Assembly: GCA_963070105.1 (NCBI GenBank)
Contig: OY718808.1
Coordinates: forward strand, 5,309,738 to 5,373,737
Length of the DNA: 64,000 nucleotides
From: Litomosoides sigmodontis
Taxonomy: Eukaryota > Nematoda > Chromadorea > Rhabditida > Onchocercidae
Reading direction: 5' to 3'
The notes under the pieces were generated by a model. It was not told where the DNA came from, did not search any database, and worked only from the letters and a program-made list of their open reading frames with translations. Below, in pieces: positions 26,102 to 42,782 of this stretch. A program made the translations under genes and the position numbers. Positions within the stretch are counted from its first letter, which is position 1. Every line of letters starts with the position of its first letter.

Positions 26102-27396
26102 ATGGTTGGAATTAGTGTTTGGTCAGAATTGGGTCATTCCTTTCCGTCGTATCCTTTGGGATCTATGAGACTGTGCAAATTGAAGAATTACTGCATCTCT
26201 TTTGCTCACTTTTAGTGACTTCCAATGCTAGGACTAATTTGCCATCAGAATTTGATTCGTCGTACTGTTAACCGGAAGGGAGATACCGTTGAGAGTTTGC
26301 AGTTTCCTAAAGTGGGAAACTGCCCCTTTTCTTCCTGTTCTATGTGGAATGACGTCATGGCAGGTAGTCGGGCGTACTGCAGTAAAAGTGGGAGAGTCGT
26401 CTGTGTTTATTACATTCCGTTTTCGCAATTACTTTAGCGAGAAATTCGAAAGGGAAAGCTTCCGATTGCTGTGGTGCCGCTTGCCGAAGAGAGGCTTAGT
26501 GGACCTCCTCTTTTGAACGTTTTCGGAACGTTTCATTACGGCGTAAAGAAAGGGTGGTTAACGTAGTGTTGTCGTTAGATTGACAGACCGATGGATGGTG
26601 TTTGGCAGGTCACAAGCTCATCTTGTTTATTCCTAACGAGTGATCCATCCATCCGTACGTTTGTTCGGTCGCTCAGCGCACACCACTCGGTCGATGGTCG
26701 ATGTCGCTTTCTGTCATGTCCTATCGTTTTCTCTTCTCGTCAGGCCACCTTATCTCTTCTCACACCTCAGCTCTTGCTATTTTTGAGAGATTGCAAGTCT
26801 ATCTATCCATCGGAATGGGACGTTTCTCTGCATATTCCTACTAATTGCTAAAATGACCTCTCCGACAATAATGCTCTCCATTGTCCACTTCTTATAACAA
26901 TTATCATAATGACTTGGGAGAAGTTGCATAAGCATGACAAAATTTTCTCACGCAACGATGGAGTGAGTGAAAGATTAATGGTAATAATACCTACTCCTTG
27001 AAGGAACTTTTGCAAGAGAAGAAAGTAAAAGGATAGCTGGGTCACTAAAAAATTGGAGCGTTGTTATCATTTCGGTTAAAGACTAAGAAATGAATTGTAT
27101 TATTTAGGCTTTAATATTTGAACTTATTTTGGGCCTGAATTCACGAGATGTAGAACTGGCGACTTTGTTCTTCCATGTTTCTCTTCTCACTCCGTTGCTA
27201 TTAGTGTCTTATGCAGAACCAACGTTGGGAACGAATGTATACGATCTTTTTTTTGGAATATTCTCAAAACGAAATGAATTGTTTATTTCGTAGCTGCCAC
27301 AGATTCAGTGAATATTAATCGATGCTAGGCGAATGCTGTGTTCCTTTTTAGTTGAACTGCTATCGATGCCTTTAAAGGTAATTAAGATGCAAAATT

Positions 27397-27405
27397 TGTT
27401 TATAG
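27397..27405 (+). promoter_or_regulatory. Splice or trans-splice acceptor before the ATPase start
   Basis: A TTTGTTTATAG acceptor ends 9 bases before the ATG at 27415, consistent with spliced-leader addition or a non-coding first exon. Confidence 0.55.
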
Positions 27406-27414
27406 GCAAAGGAT

Positions 27415-32672
<5,258 letters not shown>

Positions 32673-34577
32673 TTTTATGGAGAGGATACCTCAGTTTTAC
32701 TAATCTTCTGAAGTCTGTCATGCAGAGTAGATCGTTTCAATTTGTCATGTTCCAACATTGACATTTTTCCTGGTAACAAACCCAATACAATCAGATTTCG
32801 AAGCAAGATTTTCATTAGTTAACCTCTTTCTTTTTTTACGACCAATTTATTTGAAAAAAAAAAACGAAAATGTTCCTCCTTTTTTTTTTAAATCTACATA
32901 TCGCACACATTCTGATAAATTTCGAATAAATTTTTGAAGTTATCTTAAAGTCTTCATTTCGCAAGCTTTTGAAAACTTGCAGATACTATCTTGAATGTAA
33001 CTGGTAGTTAGGTTTTTGTTTGAAATTTGATTCCAGTAGTACTAGTACTTTTCCTTGTGCAAAAATATTTTTTTGTTGTCAGATGGACGTATTGCTTTTT
33101 GAATCTTGCCTCTAGTTCTTATGCGACATGCAGTGTTTCGGTTCCTTGTTTTCTCATTTATAATTTTTTAGCAAGTATAGCAAGTGACATGTTAGAATTT
33201 TCGTATTAAGTTTGCCTCGCGAACTTTTTTACATCATCTATTCACCGAGGTATTGTTTTTATTATTTGTGCAAATGGTAGGTGTCTCTGGATAATGATTA
33301 ATGTAGTGTTTTTCCTAATTCATTTTTTTTCTGTTTTTAATTCAATAAAGGAAAAAGCTCTTCAAGATGAAAAGCATTTACTGAAAATATTGAATTGTGC
33401 TGTTCTAGCAATAACAGAGAACGGTTGTAATGTAATGAAGGAATTGGTGCATTAGGCTAAAAATATTTTGCAGCAAATAAGCGGCAGCAACAAATATCTA
33501 GAACTTGCGCAGCACACGTTACTTAGCGCAGTTGATATCATTACTGTAATCGACGTTCAGTTTTTATAAAGTGACTTAGTGGTCATCTATTCTGTATCTG
33601 GCATTGACTTCTTTAACAACATTTAATAACCCACTATTATTTTGATAGAATTATCTAATCTTGATTGAAAAAAGCTATAAACCTAAAAGGGGCCTGATAC
33701 TCAAATTGAATATGAATGTGCGTTTACGCATCTCACCTCCTCACTTTACATAATATTAGATATTTATTTTAAAAAATTGGCTACTCTTCGATGTTTACAT
33801 GAATCATTGAAAATAAATCGCTTCGTTTAGATTTTAAAGTTAAAATAAGACAAAGAAGTATAATTATATCTACAGTGTGTCATTCAATAACTTAACTTTG
33901 GGACCTTTTGCTATAAGTTGTACCAAAGTAGCTTAAAGTGTTGCGTTCGTCCCTCACACCACTGTTGCATCCATTACAAATCGTTCTGTATCCAACTGAT
34001 AGCACATTTGAGGCTGAGTTATTCTAAAGCTAGCAAATGTGGTGGAAGAAAATCGAACTCATTCTGTTGACATTGTTTTGCTGGGAAACCACTTAACTCC
34101 TTTTATTAAAAGATTTGTGTTCAAAATCCTTGCAACAATTTGGTGGTGCTGTCTGTCGGTCACATCATCATCCATCCGTCAGTGGGCATGCCTGCTAAGG
34201 TCGGTCGAATTACCTTTAGCTCGTTTTCCACATCCCATTAATCATTATTAATTATATAAGTAATAGTGATCAGAATTAAATGGTAACGACGATAACCTTT
34301 GAGCAATGCCCCTCGTAGGTGATCTTATTGACTTCTGCGATAGATGTTTGCCGCTTCCGCAATAATGCTAAGAGTTAGGGGAACGATGGTATTGTTCTTT
34401 GATGTCTATGCTAATCTCAACGAACACGAAATTGTTATGTTTTTACCTAAAAGCCAGTCCGATCAAAGTTGGAAATGGTTTTTGATGATTTGGTAATAGC
34501 AGTGAACTGTCAGAGAAGAGAAAATTTAATTCACATAAATAAATTTTAATGGTAACATTGTTGGTGCAAAAGCATTT
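32673..34577. other. Convergent intergenic region, ATPase and troponin I 3' ends
   Basis: AATAAA signals at 32925-32930 and near 33343 can serve the ATPase transcript. The remainder should include the troponin I 3' UTR on the minus strand. No further coding exon recognised. Confidence 0.5.
32925..32930 (+). terminator. Polyadenylation signal AATAAA of the ATPase gene
   Basis: Canonical hexamer about 250 bases past the ATPase stop codon, in AT-rich sequence; a second lies near 33343. Confidence 0.5.
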
Positions 34578-37500
34578 TCACTTCTTCCAGTCAACGACGG
34601 ATTCTTTCTTCTCCTGCAAATAAATGAGATGAGAGGAAAGGTAACAACGAACAATTCGTGTTTTTGCTAATTCTAGAAGCTTAAGGCTTTGTTAGATTGT
34701 ACTGAAATTTATAATAATAAGAAGAAATTGAAAATTTTTCCAATTCAACAACAGAAGGCAATTCGTTTTTGTGGTAATTTCACATTTAACAAGTTGAAAA
34801 TTCAAAAAAGGTGGAAAGGAATTGTTTTGAAATTTCTCAGAAAAAGCATTCTTTCTACTAAAAAGAAAATAATGGGATTATTTATGTCACAGTAATATCA
34901 TTTCAGATTTTCATTTGCAATGAATTCGATTTTTATTGAATTTTCATTCGTTGCTAATTTTTGCAAATTTCACGCATCTTCGATTCCATTAAATTGAACG
35001 TGAAGTTTCGATAAATTGATAACTGCGAATAATTACTCATAATTATGCAATAGAATCGATCGTATCCAAGTGGAAATTTGATTCTGATAGTTGCAACTTG
35101 CTTACGTGTGTGAGTGTCATTAGACTGAAGATGACTGAGGAAGCGGCAGGATGACGTGTGCCACTCTTTACTTTCATCACAGTAAGTTTAATTTAGGTTA
35201 ACACTTACCGCTTTCAGTGTAAACTTATTACTCTCTATGTTTTTCAAATTGGTGCGGAAATCGACGAAATTCTGATCTTTCTTCTTCAGCTTACTGAATC
35301 TAAAACTTTAAGAATTTTTCCCATCTATAAGTTAATGTAACAGAAACAGACGCCATTTCTAACATACAATTACGTGCAATTTTTGAAGTAATAATTTCTT
35401 TTGACGGGATGGAGACGTATGGAAATCGATAACGCTAACCTGTTATCCGTCTTGGATACCTTCTTTAGAGTTGGTTTCACGCTGCAAATACAATGGTTGT
35501 CCACAAGATATGACAAGCCTCTCAGTGATTAATGAGCAATTTTAAACTTAATTTAATTTTACACGTACAATTTGCCTCTTAAATCGTTAACTGAAATAGT
35601 CAGTTCGTTTATTTCGAAATCCTTTTGACGTACGATATAATTAATATCATAATGTTCACTTTCCAGTTGCAGCAATTTCTCCGCCATCTTTTTTGCAATC
35701 TCTTCCAATTCCTCTAAAATGATTTTGTTTTGAAGAATTTTGCTTAAAATGTTGCCCGTTGCTTGCTACACATCCTCAAGATCTGTAACTTTACTTAGCT
35801 CCGTGATGACCTTTATCACTAAGGACATCCAGTTCAATCACTCTATGGCTGATTAATTAAATTGATGTAAGGAAGAGTAGCGTTCAGAAATGTAAAAAAC
35901 GAGTGGTGAAATGATTGATCGAAGCAAGAGAACCCCTCCTGAACTCCCTTACTTTATCAATTTTTTTCGCAATTTGAAGTTACCACAAGAAAGCGATTAA
36001 CCTAAATTTCTGTTAATTATTCACAGCATGCCTTATATTATCTTCCTTACGTTGTAACTAAGTCAAGTGAGGTAAACGTACTGAAAATGCAATTATAGCA
36101 TATCTAATGGGAACATAAAACGTTTCATTTCTAATGTATCGAAAACAAATTGCTAATCTAAACTGACTAACTGAAAAGATAACATTCGTTTTTTTTATGA
36201 CTATTATTTTTCCTAGCAATCGGTGAATATATTGCTTCTCTGACGTCAAAACTATCAAAATTTGAATTTGAATCTTTGCTTTGACCGTTTCAATATTTCT
36301 TCAAATTGGTCGGTTATTTATTGGTTAATTTAAATAATTCATGAAAACACGAGTGGAATTCATTTAGAAGTATTCATTGAGAATCCTAAATATCTCATTC
36401 ATTTGTAATTTGCAAGATGTATTTTTAAAGCAAAAAATTAGACATGCTATATTACAATTTTCACTAGAAAATTCGAAATTTGGCAAACCATCGGAAAGGT
36501 TATCTAAATCCGGTAACGGTAAGATACGCTCCCGTAAAACACGTTGTCTTTCTTGCTCTCGCAACATCTGTTGCTGTTTTAAATCTTCCGCTGCTTTCAT
36601 CATTAGCAACTTCTGCAATAAATTTTTTTCATTTATTAACAAATGAATAATAACTTTACTAAATTCATTGCCATATCGCTATTACAGAGAAATACTAACG
36701 CGTAGTTTCTTTTTTCTCTCCGGAGTGAGGAAACCCTTCTTGACTTTTTTGGCACGATTAGCCTCCTCCAGACGTTTACGTACCTCTGCTCTCTTACGTG
36801 CCCTCTCTTCTGCAGCTTTCTTTGCCTAAAATTTTACCTGTATTTCATGAAATCACTGTAGAATAGGTAATGATGAAAAGGCGAAATTATCACTTACCGC
36901 TTCGTTATCATCGCCTTCTCCTTGCTCACCACGGTAACGAATGCTTGTCACAATTTCAGGACAAACTTCCAATTTCACTTCCTTTTCTTCTTTCGACTTC
37001 CATCTTCCGACTTCCTCTTCCATTGAATGCAACTTTAACTGTTTGCGTACTTTGCTTAACTGAAAGCAAAAGTTGAATTTGCTAATCGCATTGAAAGCCA
37101 AGGAAAGTTTGTGGAAAATTTCAAACATAGGCAGAAAAGTTGTATTCATTGAAATCTTATGAAAATGATTAGAGCGAAAGCAGCACAGCAGTGTTGTTGA
37201 TGGAGGGAAGTTCGGATGAGCTAATAGTTTGGAATTCGATGAGTGACTGACTGGTCTTCTGTGGAAATGTTTGCAGAGCAATCGAGCTAAGGGTGTTTGT
37301 CATCGAAGCTCTTCTGCTTACTTTGAAGTAGCTAAAGATGGGATACTTCAAGGCACCAGTCACTTCTAACTGTCTCGAAAAATTGTTCGGGTCGTATCAA
37401 AGAACTTTCATTATAAAGCAAAACAAATCCTAAGAGTTAGGAGCTCCCAATGTGCGCGTAGAGCATCAAATGACGATCGCTTAAGTCCATCCCAGCCAAA

Positions 37501-38088
37501 CTTTCATCTCTCCGACCGTCTATCACAACAACTACAAACCGCCGTTCACATTTTATAGCTTTAGAAATATTTATTTGCGATTATTTCGAAACACAAGCTA
37601 CGTTGCTATTTCCGCTATTTATTACTAAATAGCTTATTACATCGCAAAATAATTCTGCTTGGAATTAGGAAAAAGCGAACTTTTATGAGTTTAAATAATG
37701 CAAATTCTTGCGATTTCGGGTGGTGGATAGCCTACAAATTCAAAATGCAGTTGTATTCTTCTTCGTCTGCAATAAGTTTTGTGGAAGTAAGAAGTACTGA
37801 CTTTGAAATTTGAAGAAAAACGAAATGTGGAAATTGCTTATCGGCAGGAATATCGCAATTCCTCGCTCTTTTCCATCTTCTCGATGTTTTTTAAATTGCA
37901 AATTTAGAAATTAATTCAGGAATTTTTCACATATATAAAAATATAAAGTTGTTATCCTCAATGATTATTTCGATAATAATCCAATAGTGGAGAAATATTC
38001 CGGAAAATAAAGTTTTCACTTTTTTCTTTTTGCGCAATTCTTTACGCTTTTTGAAATTAGGCTTAAATTGAGCTTGCTCATTGTGGGA
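34578..38088 (-). CDS. tni: Troponin I, thin-filament inhibitory subunit (5' end not found)
   Basis: Binds actin-tropomyosin and troponin C to block contraction at low Ca2+. Eight minus-strand exons in phase: 38088-38020, 37059-36898, 36825-36700, 36612-36489, 35713-35569, 35481-35440, 35293-35209, 34613-34578; 262 aa without a start codon. The diagnostic parts are [40 protein letters not shown], the [13 protein letters not shown] segment, and [14 protein letters not shown], then a tail ending DWKK. These match invertebrate troponin I nearly continuously. Exons 1-2 encode a basic stretch ([12 protein letters not shown]) and an acidic linker ([11 protein letters not shown]) that I do not recognise from memory. 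The frame of exon 1 stays open upstream to an ATG at 38121, but a CTTTCTCAG acceptor at 38089 suggests an earlier exon. tni-3 is the likeliest C. elegans counterpart, from gene neighbourhood only. Confidence 0.9.
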
Positions 38089-41000
38089 CTGAGAAAGGAC
38101 TGCCAACCGGAAAGTGCTCATTCATATTTCATATCAATCATTCCTCGTCCACTCATCCATGGCGCAAGGACAGCTTATGTTAGATTAAATATTTCAGGGC
38201 TATCTGCGAATCAAATCTCACATCGCTTGGCATTTCTATGTCACTTTGATTTCTCTTCCGATTTTATTCAGTTAATGGAAGAAGACGAAGGATTAATCAA
38301 ACTTATGCGAGAAATGATATGAAATCAATAGCTCTGTGATCTGATTACTCAAAACTTCCCTCGTAAATTAGAGAGTCAGAAAACTTACAGGTAGTTCGCT
38401 GCCGAAACTTTTAGCAATTCAAAATTTTGCAATTTCGAAATTCCAATTTACGTATTCCATTTCAAATATTTCATCTATTAATTCGTAATGACAAGTGAAA
38501 AATGTTTTGCAATTATGGACATAGATCATTTGCGCTTCGCGCTATATTATGTATTATACATTAAGATGGTCCTCAAAATTGAGCCTAAGGCCTAGACTAA
38601 GGAAGAGTGGTAATTAAGTGCCCTGAGATTATCTCTTCATTTGCTCATTAAATCCTGAAAATATTCCACTTCCTTCTCACGCATCATCAACAATTATTAC
38701 GTCCACCCTGCAACTTGATGGATCAGCTGGAATGATAACTTCACATGTCACTGAAATAAAAATATCAACCTTTTATCATCGATTACACTTATCGTTTGCA
38801 ATATCGGCATGACATTTTAAAATGTTTTTTTGTTCATTTTGAAATGAAAAAATGAAAGTGAAGTTTTCACTGAAATGGAGGAGCAGTGAAACACGTTTTT
38901 TCTTCAGTCCTGGAACTTTTTCCACCTAATTCATGCATGTGTTATTATTTCAGTAAGACTAGTTTGATCAATTCTACTTGTAAATTAGTTCCCTGAATGA
39001 CTCATCGTAGGCGCTAGTCCTCCAAAGAATTTTCGCACTAGTCCCATTCAAAATTAGGGATAATGACAGAGAGAGGGTGGATGGATGGGTGGCGGAAAGA
39101 GCCTGGCAAAGGTGTAGCTGCAAGTGTGTTGTTTGACGCATAGCGTAGTGTTGAAGTGAATTGAGAATGCAATAATTAATTTTTCACTTCCAGCAGCTTT
39201 TCACTAATGAATTCATTCATGAAGCATCAAATCAAAAGCGGCGGATGGAAAGAAGCGTTCAGTCCGCACTGGGACGCATTCCATAAAGGCCTACAGAGGT
39301 CTGGCCTATCGATCGTCCGCTTCTGGCCTTCGGAGCAATCCTTCGGCCATTCAGCTTTTTCATCTTTCACTCAACAAATATTTGCTAGTTTTTTACTGTT
39401 TGTTGCTTAAAATGAACTTGCACTTGTTGCATTAACGCTTTAAAGCACTTGCAAGTGTTTTGGACTTTAATTCCTAAATGGAAAAGATGTATTTCAGGTC
39501 GGACGTTTTTTACGAACAATTTATTTATTGCACATGTAATTTGAGGAACTTAAATTAGCAAAAAAAGAATTTCAATGATAGCTGGACGAATGTGAGCGGA
39601 AAAAAAAAGCAAAATTGCCAGAAACTATTGGTAACAGATGTTTTCATTTTCTTTTTCTTTCTCTTTCGATAGGATCGGATGAGGCAGGACATATCGTCGT
39701 CCATTGCAGCAGTATCCAGTGGTCGAGCAAGGAGTGAATTCATATGGTCACCATATGAATGCATTTCTCAAGTTATCCCACTGAAAATCCAAAACAGACA
39801 AACATCTCTCCCAAAAATCATTTCTGGCCATTCTATCGACCAGCTGATGATGTGGACTTCAACCGAACAAACATTTACTCTGTTCTTTTCCACAAAGTAA
39901 AACCCAAAGTTGATGACCTACGATCGTTCCAGTGATGATTTTAAAAAGTTTTTAAGTCATCCCTATAAGTTAGAAGAAGAGCTTTCAGATTCCTATATTT
40001 ATGGAAGGAATATTTAACTCTTAATTTTTGTAAGGAAATTTTAAAAAGGAAGTCATTTAAAGCTTGCTAGTACATTTCGTTCTTTTTTTCCGGTAGAAGC
40101 AAATTTAAACGATCAGAAAAGCATTATCAAACTGACTCTGCTAGCATCTCTGAATTCTCTTTTAAATTTGAATTTGATTAGCGTTGTTGACTGGATAACT
40201 GTTATGTCATGTCATCAATCCATTATATTCAATTACGTCCTCAAGAAGGCAAGCTTAAAAATCTTTAATAGACGGTGGATCTCGTTCTGTCCTAGCTTGA
40301 ATCGATTTCAACTGTGAAGAGATGAGGCAGCACTTTAGTGTAATAACTGACCAGTGTCCCTATGACTCATTCCATCCAGTCAGTTCCATAAATTATAAAA
40401 TGCAAAATTCAGTTACATCCCTCTCTTCATGAAAGATTCAAATCGTCCCTTCCATTTTTTATATTTCATTTCGTGTAATTTTTCAAAATACATAATGAAC
40501 AAAAGGGAGTCAGTGAAGTGGAGAGCGACAAAATGTTTTATTTCTCAAATTTCAATAATTTCAAGGATTATTTTAAAAAAAAGCAAAAATTCAGAAGTAA
40601 CTGAAGTGAATTTTATTTCTCATTAAATGAAAAATTTCATCCTCACTTCTGCTTCACTTTTATATTTGAAATGCTATGGCTAAGCTGAATAAGCAGTGCT
40701 TTTGAATTATCAGAGAGCTCTGAATTAACAGCAATGTCAATTAGTAGTATTAATATTCTTATGCAATTTGTATTATTAATAATTTTTTGACAGTTTTTTT
40801 CTATTTACATTAGTTAATCTAATACTTCTTCATTTTGAGGTTTTATGAGTAAAGGAAAAGCCATTAAGTCAAATATGTGAAATATTAGCTTGGAATTTGA
40901 AATGAACCAAAACGTTTCACAAATTGTTCTGCGAACTGCTTGAGAGTAATGAAGAGAAATAGGAAGATTTGGATAGGATGAGCTTATCGTAGAGCTTTTC

Positions 41001-42355
41001 CAAAATAATAGCTTTCTCTGAATTGCCTGCTAAGTTAAAAGATTGCATCAATTACAAAAGAAAAGCAAATTTCAGTATTTCTTTTTGAACGTCTCAATTT
41101 AATGAATCGTTTGTCTGAGTCATTAAGATTGAGTGCTTCTATTTAGCATACTGCAAGGAAGCAAACGCACATGTGGGATCCCTTTGGACGTATTAGACGT
41201 TTGTCGCATACGAGAATTTCTTTTCACGGTCATTTTTGCACTTAGCAATCGGAAGATCTGAGCTACAGCTATATTCATTCATCGTTTCTAAACTAATTTC
41301 TGAAATAATTTCAGGAATTTTTTCTTTTGGGGTAAAATAAAAGATGCCAGGTCAAGGTGATCGTGTATGAGAAGAAGTAAGCGACCTTTAATGAAGTTTG
41401 AAAATCGAACCAAAGCACACACTGCATGTGGTGAATGGCGTATTTCTTTTTTTTGTTTCAACTAGTTGGTTTTTCATTTCAAGTTCCTTCTCATTTGATG
41501 TAAACAGGCTGTGTGAAAATAAATGACATCATCTTGTTCAGTCTGGTCCCTAACGATTTTGGAAAATTAGTTGTACTACTTGACAGGGTATTTGTCGGCG
41601 AATGTGAGGGAGAAAGGTTGCAAAAGGTCATTTGGAGGAATTGCAGTCCATACTCTGCGACGTTTATTATCTGATTGGAAATGAAAACTCATCCCACTGA
41701 TTATAATTTATTGCACTTAAATTTTTATCGAAATTGTTCAGACGAATTTTTGCAGGGATAGTTAGTGCACACATTGCTTTGTGAGCGAAGAAAACGATTG
41801 AGTTTTTTTCGAAAAATTCAGCATACTAATTAACACAAATTTAAATATATTTCCTATTTATCGTTCGTTTTGTGTTAAAATTTGCTAAAATTGGATTTAT
41901 TAAATTTTCGAAGAGAAAAGAGTGAGAGAAAGAACATCGGTTGTTCAGAACGGAAAAGAAAAGGGAAAGGAAGTGTCTTCTTTCCTTCTGCATAATTAAC
42001 ATCTGTTCATTTAGCCGAGGTACTATCCTTTTCCGGTTTTCTCCAAGCTTCAGGAACAACGGACGGTACTATTCCGTGTCTGTCCGTTGATGCTGAAACG
42101 TTGAAAAGCGAAATTCAATAACTGTCCTCTCCATTAAGCCTTTTTGTTGTTGTTGTAAATTTTTCGGGAAAAGAAATTTTTCGGAAAAAAATTGATTGAA
42201 AGGCTAAATATTCGATATTTTTGTAAATGACTTTCCACCTCGTTTCACTGTAATGTTTGATGCCATCTAACTTTTCCTTGCCTTTCTTCCCCTTCAATCT
42301 TTTCTAACAAAAGAAAACTTTAATCAGTTTATTTTTCAGCGTCCTCTATTATTTC

Positions 42356-42398
42356 CTCTCCCTCTCTCTCTCTCTCTCTATCTCTCTCTATCTCTCTA
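42356..42398. repeat. (CT)n microsatellite with TA interruptions
   Basis: CT tract of about 43 bases broken twice by TA, upstream of the first max-1 exon. Confidence 0.9.
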
Positions 42399-42760
42399 TT
42401 ACGTTTTTTTTTTGCAAAATTTTGAATTGAATATCAAATCTTACAATTTTTTTTAATACTTTTTTTCATAGGAATAAAATGTTATACTTCGATAGCGCGT
42501 CGCAGATGTCTTTAATGACAATTGATTCTTGAATTTGATTCCGGAAATTATTCAATATTTTAATATAAGTCAGCAACTTGCCTTTGTCTTTCGCGTCAAA
42601 AATAATTTTTTTGTCTCAAATTGTTTTACCTAAGTGAAGTGCTGAGGAGTGCTTAGGCTCCGTCATTTGCGAATTCAGAAATAATTCTGATTGAAGGAAA
42701 TTTAGGGTAATCACTCGTTTATCCTGTACTACGAGAATTGAATTTTTTAATGAAGCACTT

Positions 42761-42770
42761 CTGATTTCAG
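42761..42770 (+). promoter_or_regulatory. Splice or trans-splice acceptor before the max-1 start
   Basis: CTGATTTCAG ends 12 bases before the ATG at 42783. The frame is open through the 12 bases, so an additional upstream coding exon cannot be excluded. Confidence 0.5.
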
Positions 42771-42782
42771 GTGACATCAGAA

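Larger units (their letters stand above)
38089..42782. other. Intergenic region between divergent troponin I and max-1 genes
   Basis: About 4.7 kb that should hold the 5' exon(s) of troponin I and the promoters of both genes. Exon-like pieces on the minus strand (38677-38750, 40255-40311, 42007-42092) each have an acceptor and a short open frame ending in a stop, but cannot be linked to a gene. A stretch at 39680-39764 could start an exon on either strand. A CT tract lies at 42356-42398. Confidence 0.4.

Noticed and set aside
26030..26851. Group of 60-86-codon frames in different phases
   Set aside because: No phase-linked exons, no family motifs; probably ATPase upstream DNA.
39660..39764. 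Possible first exon on either strand (ATG after TTCGATAG on +, or ATG at 39764 on - after GGATTTTCAG)
   Set aside because: The + version has the wrong phase to join max-1 exon 1, and the - version has only a weak donor towards troponin I.
38677..40311. Minus-strand terminal-exon-like pieces at 38677-38750 and 40255-40311
   Set aside because: Each is an acceptor plus under 25 codons to a stop, which is expected by chance; no upstream exons linked.
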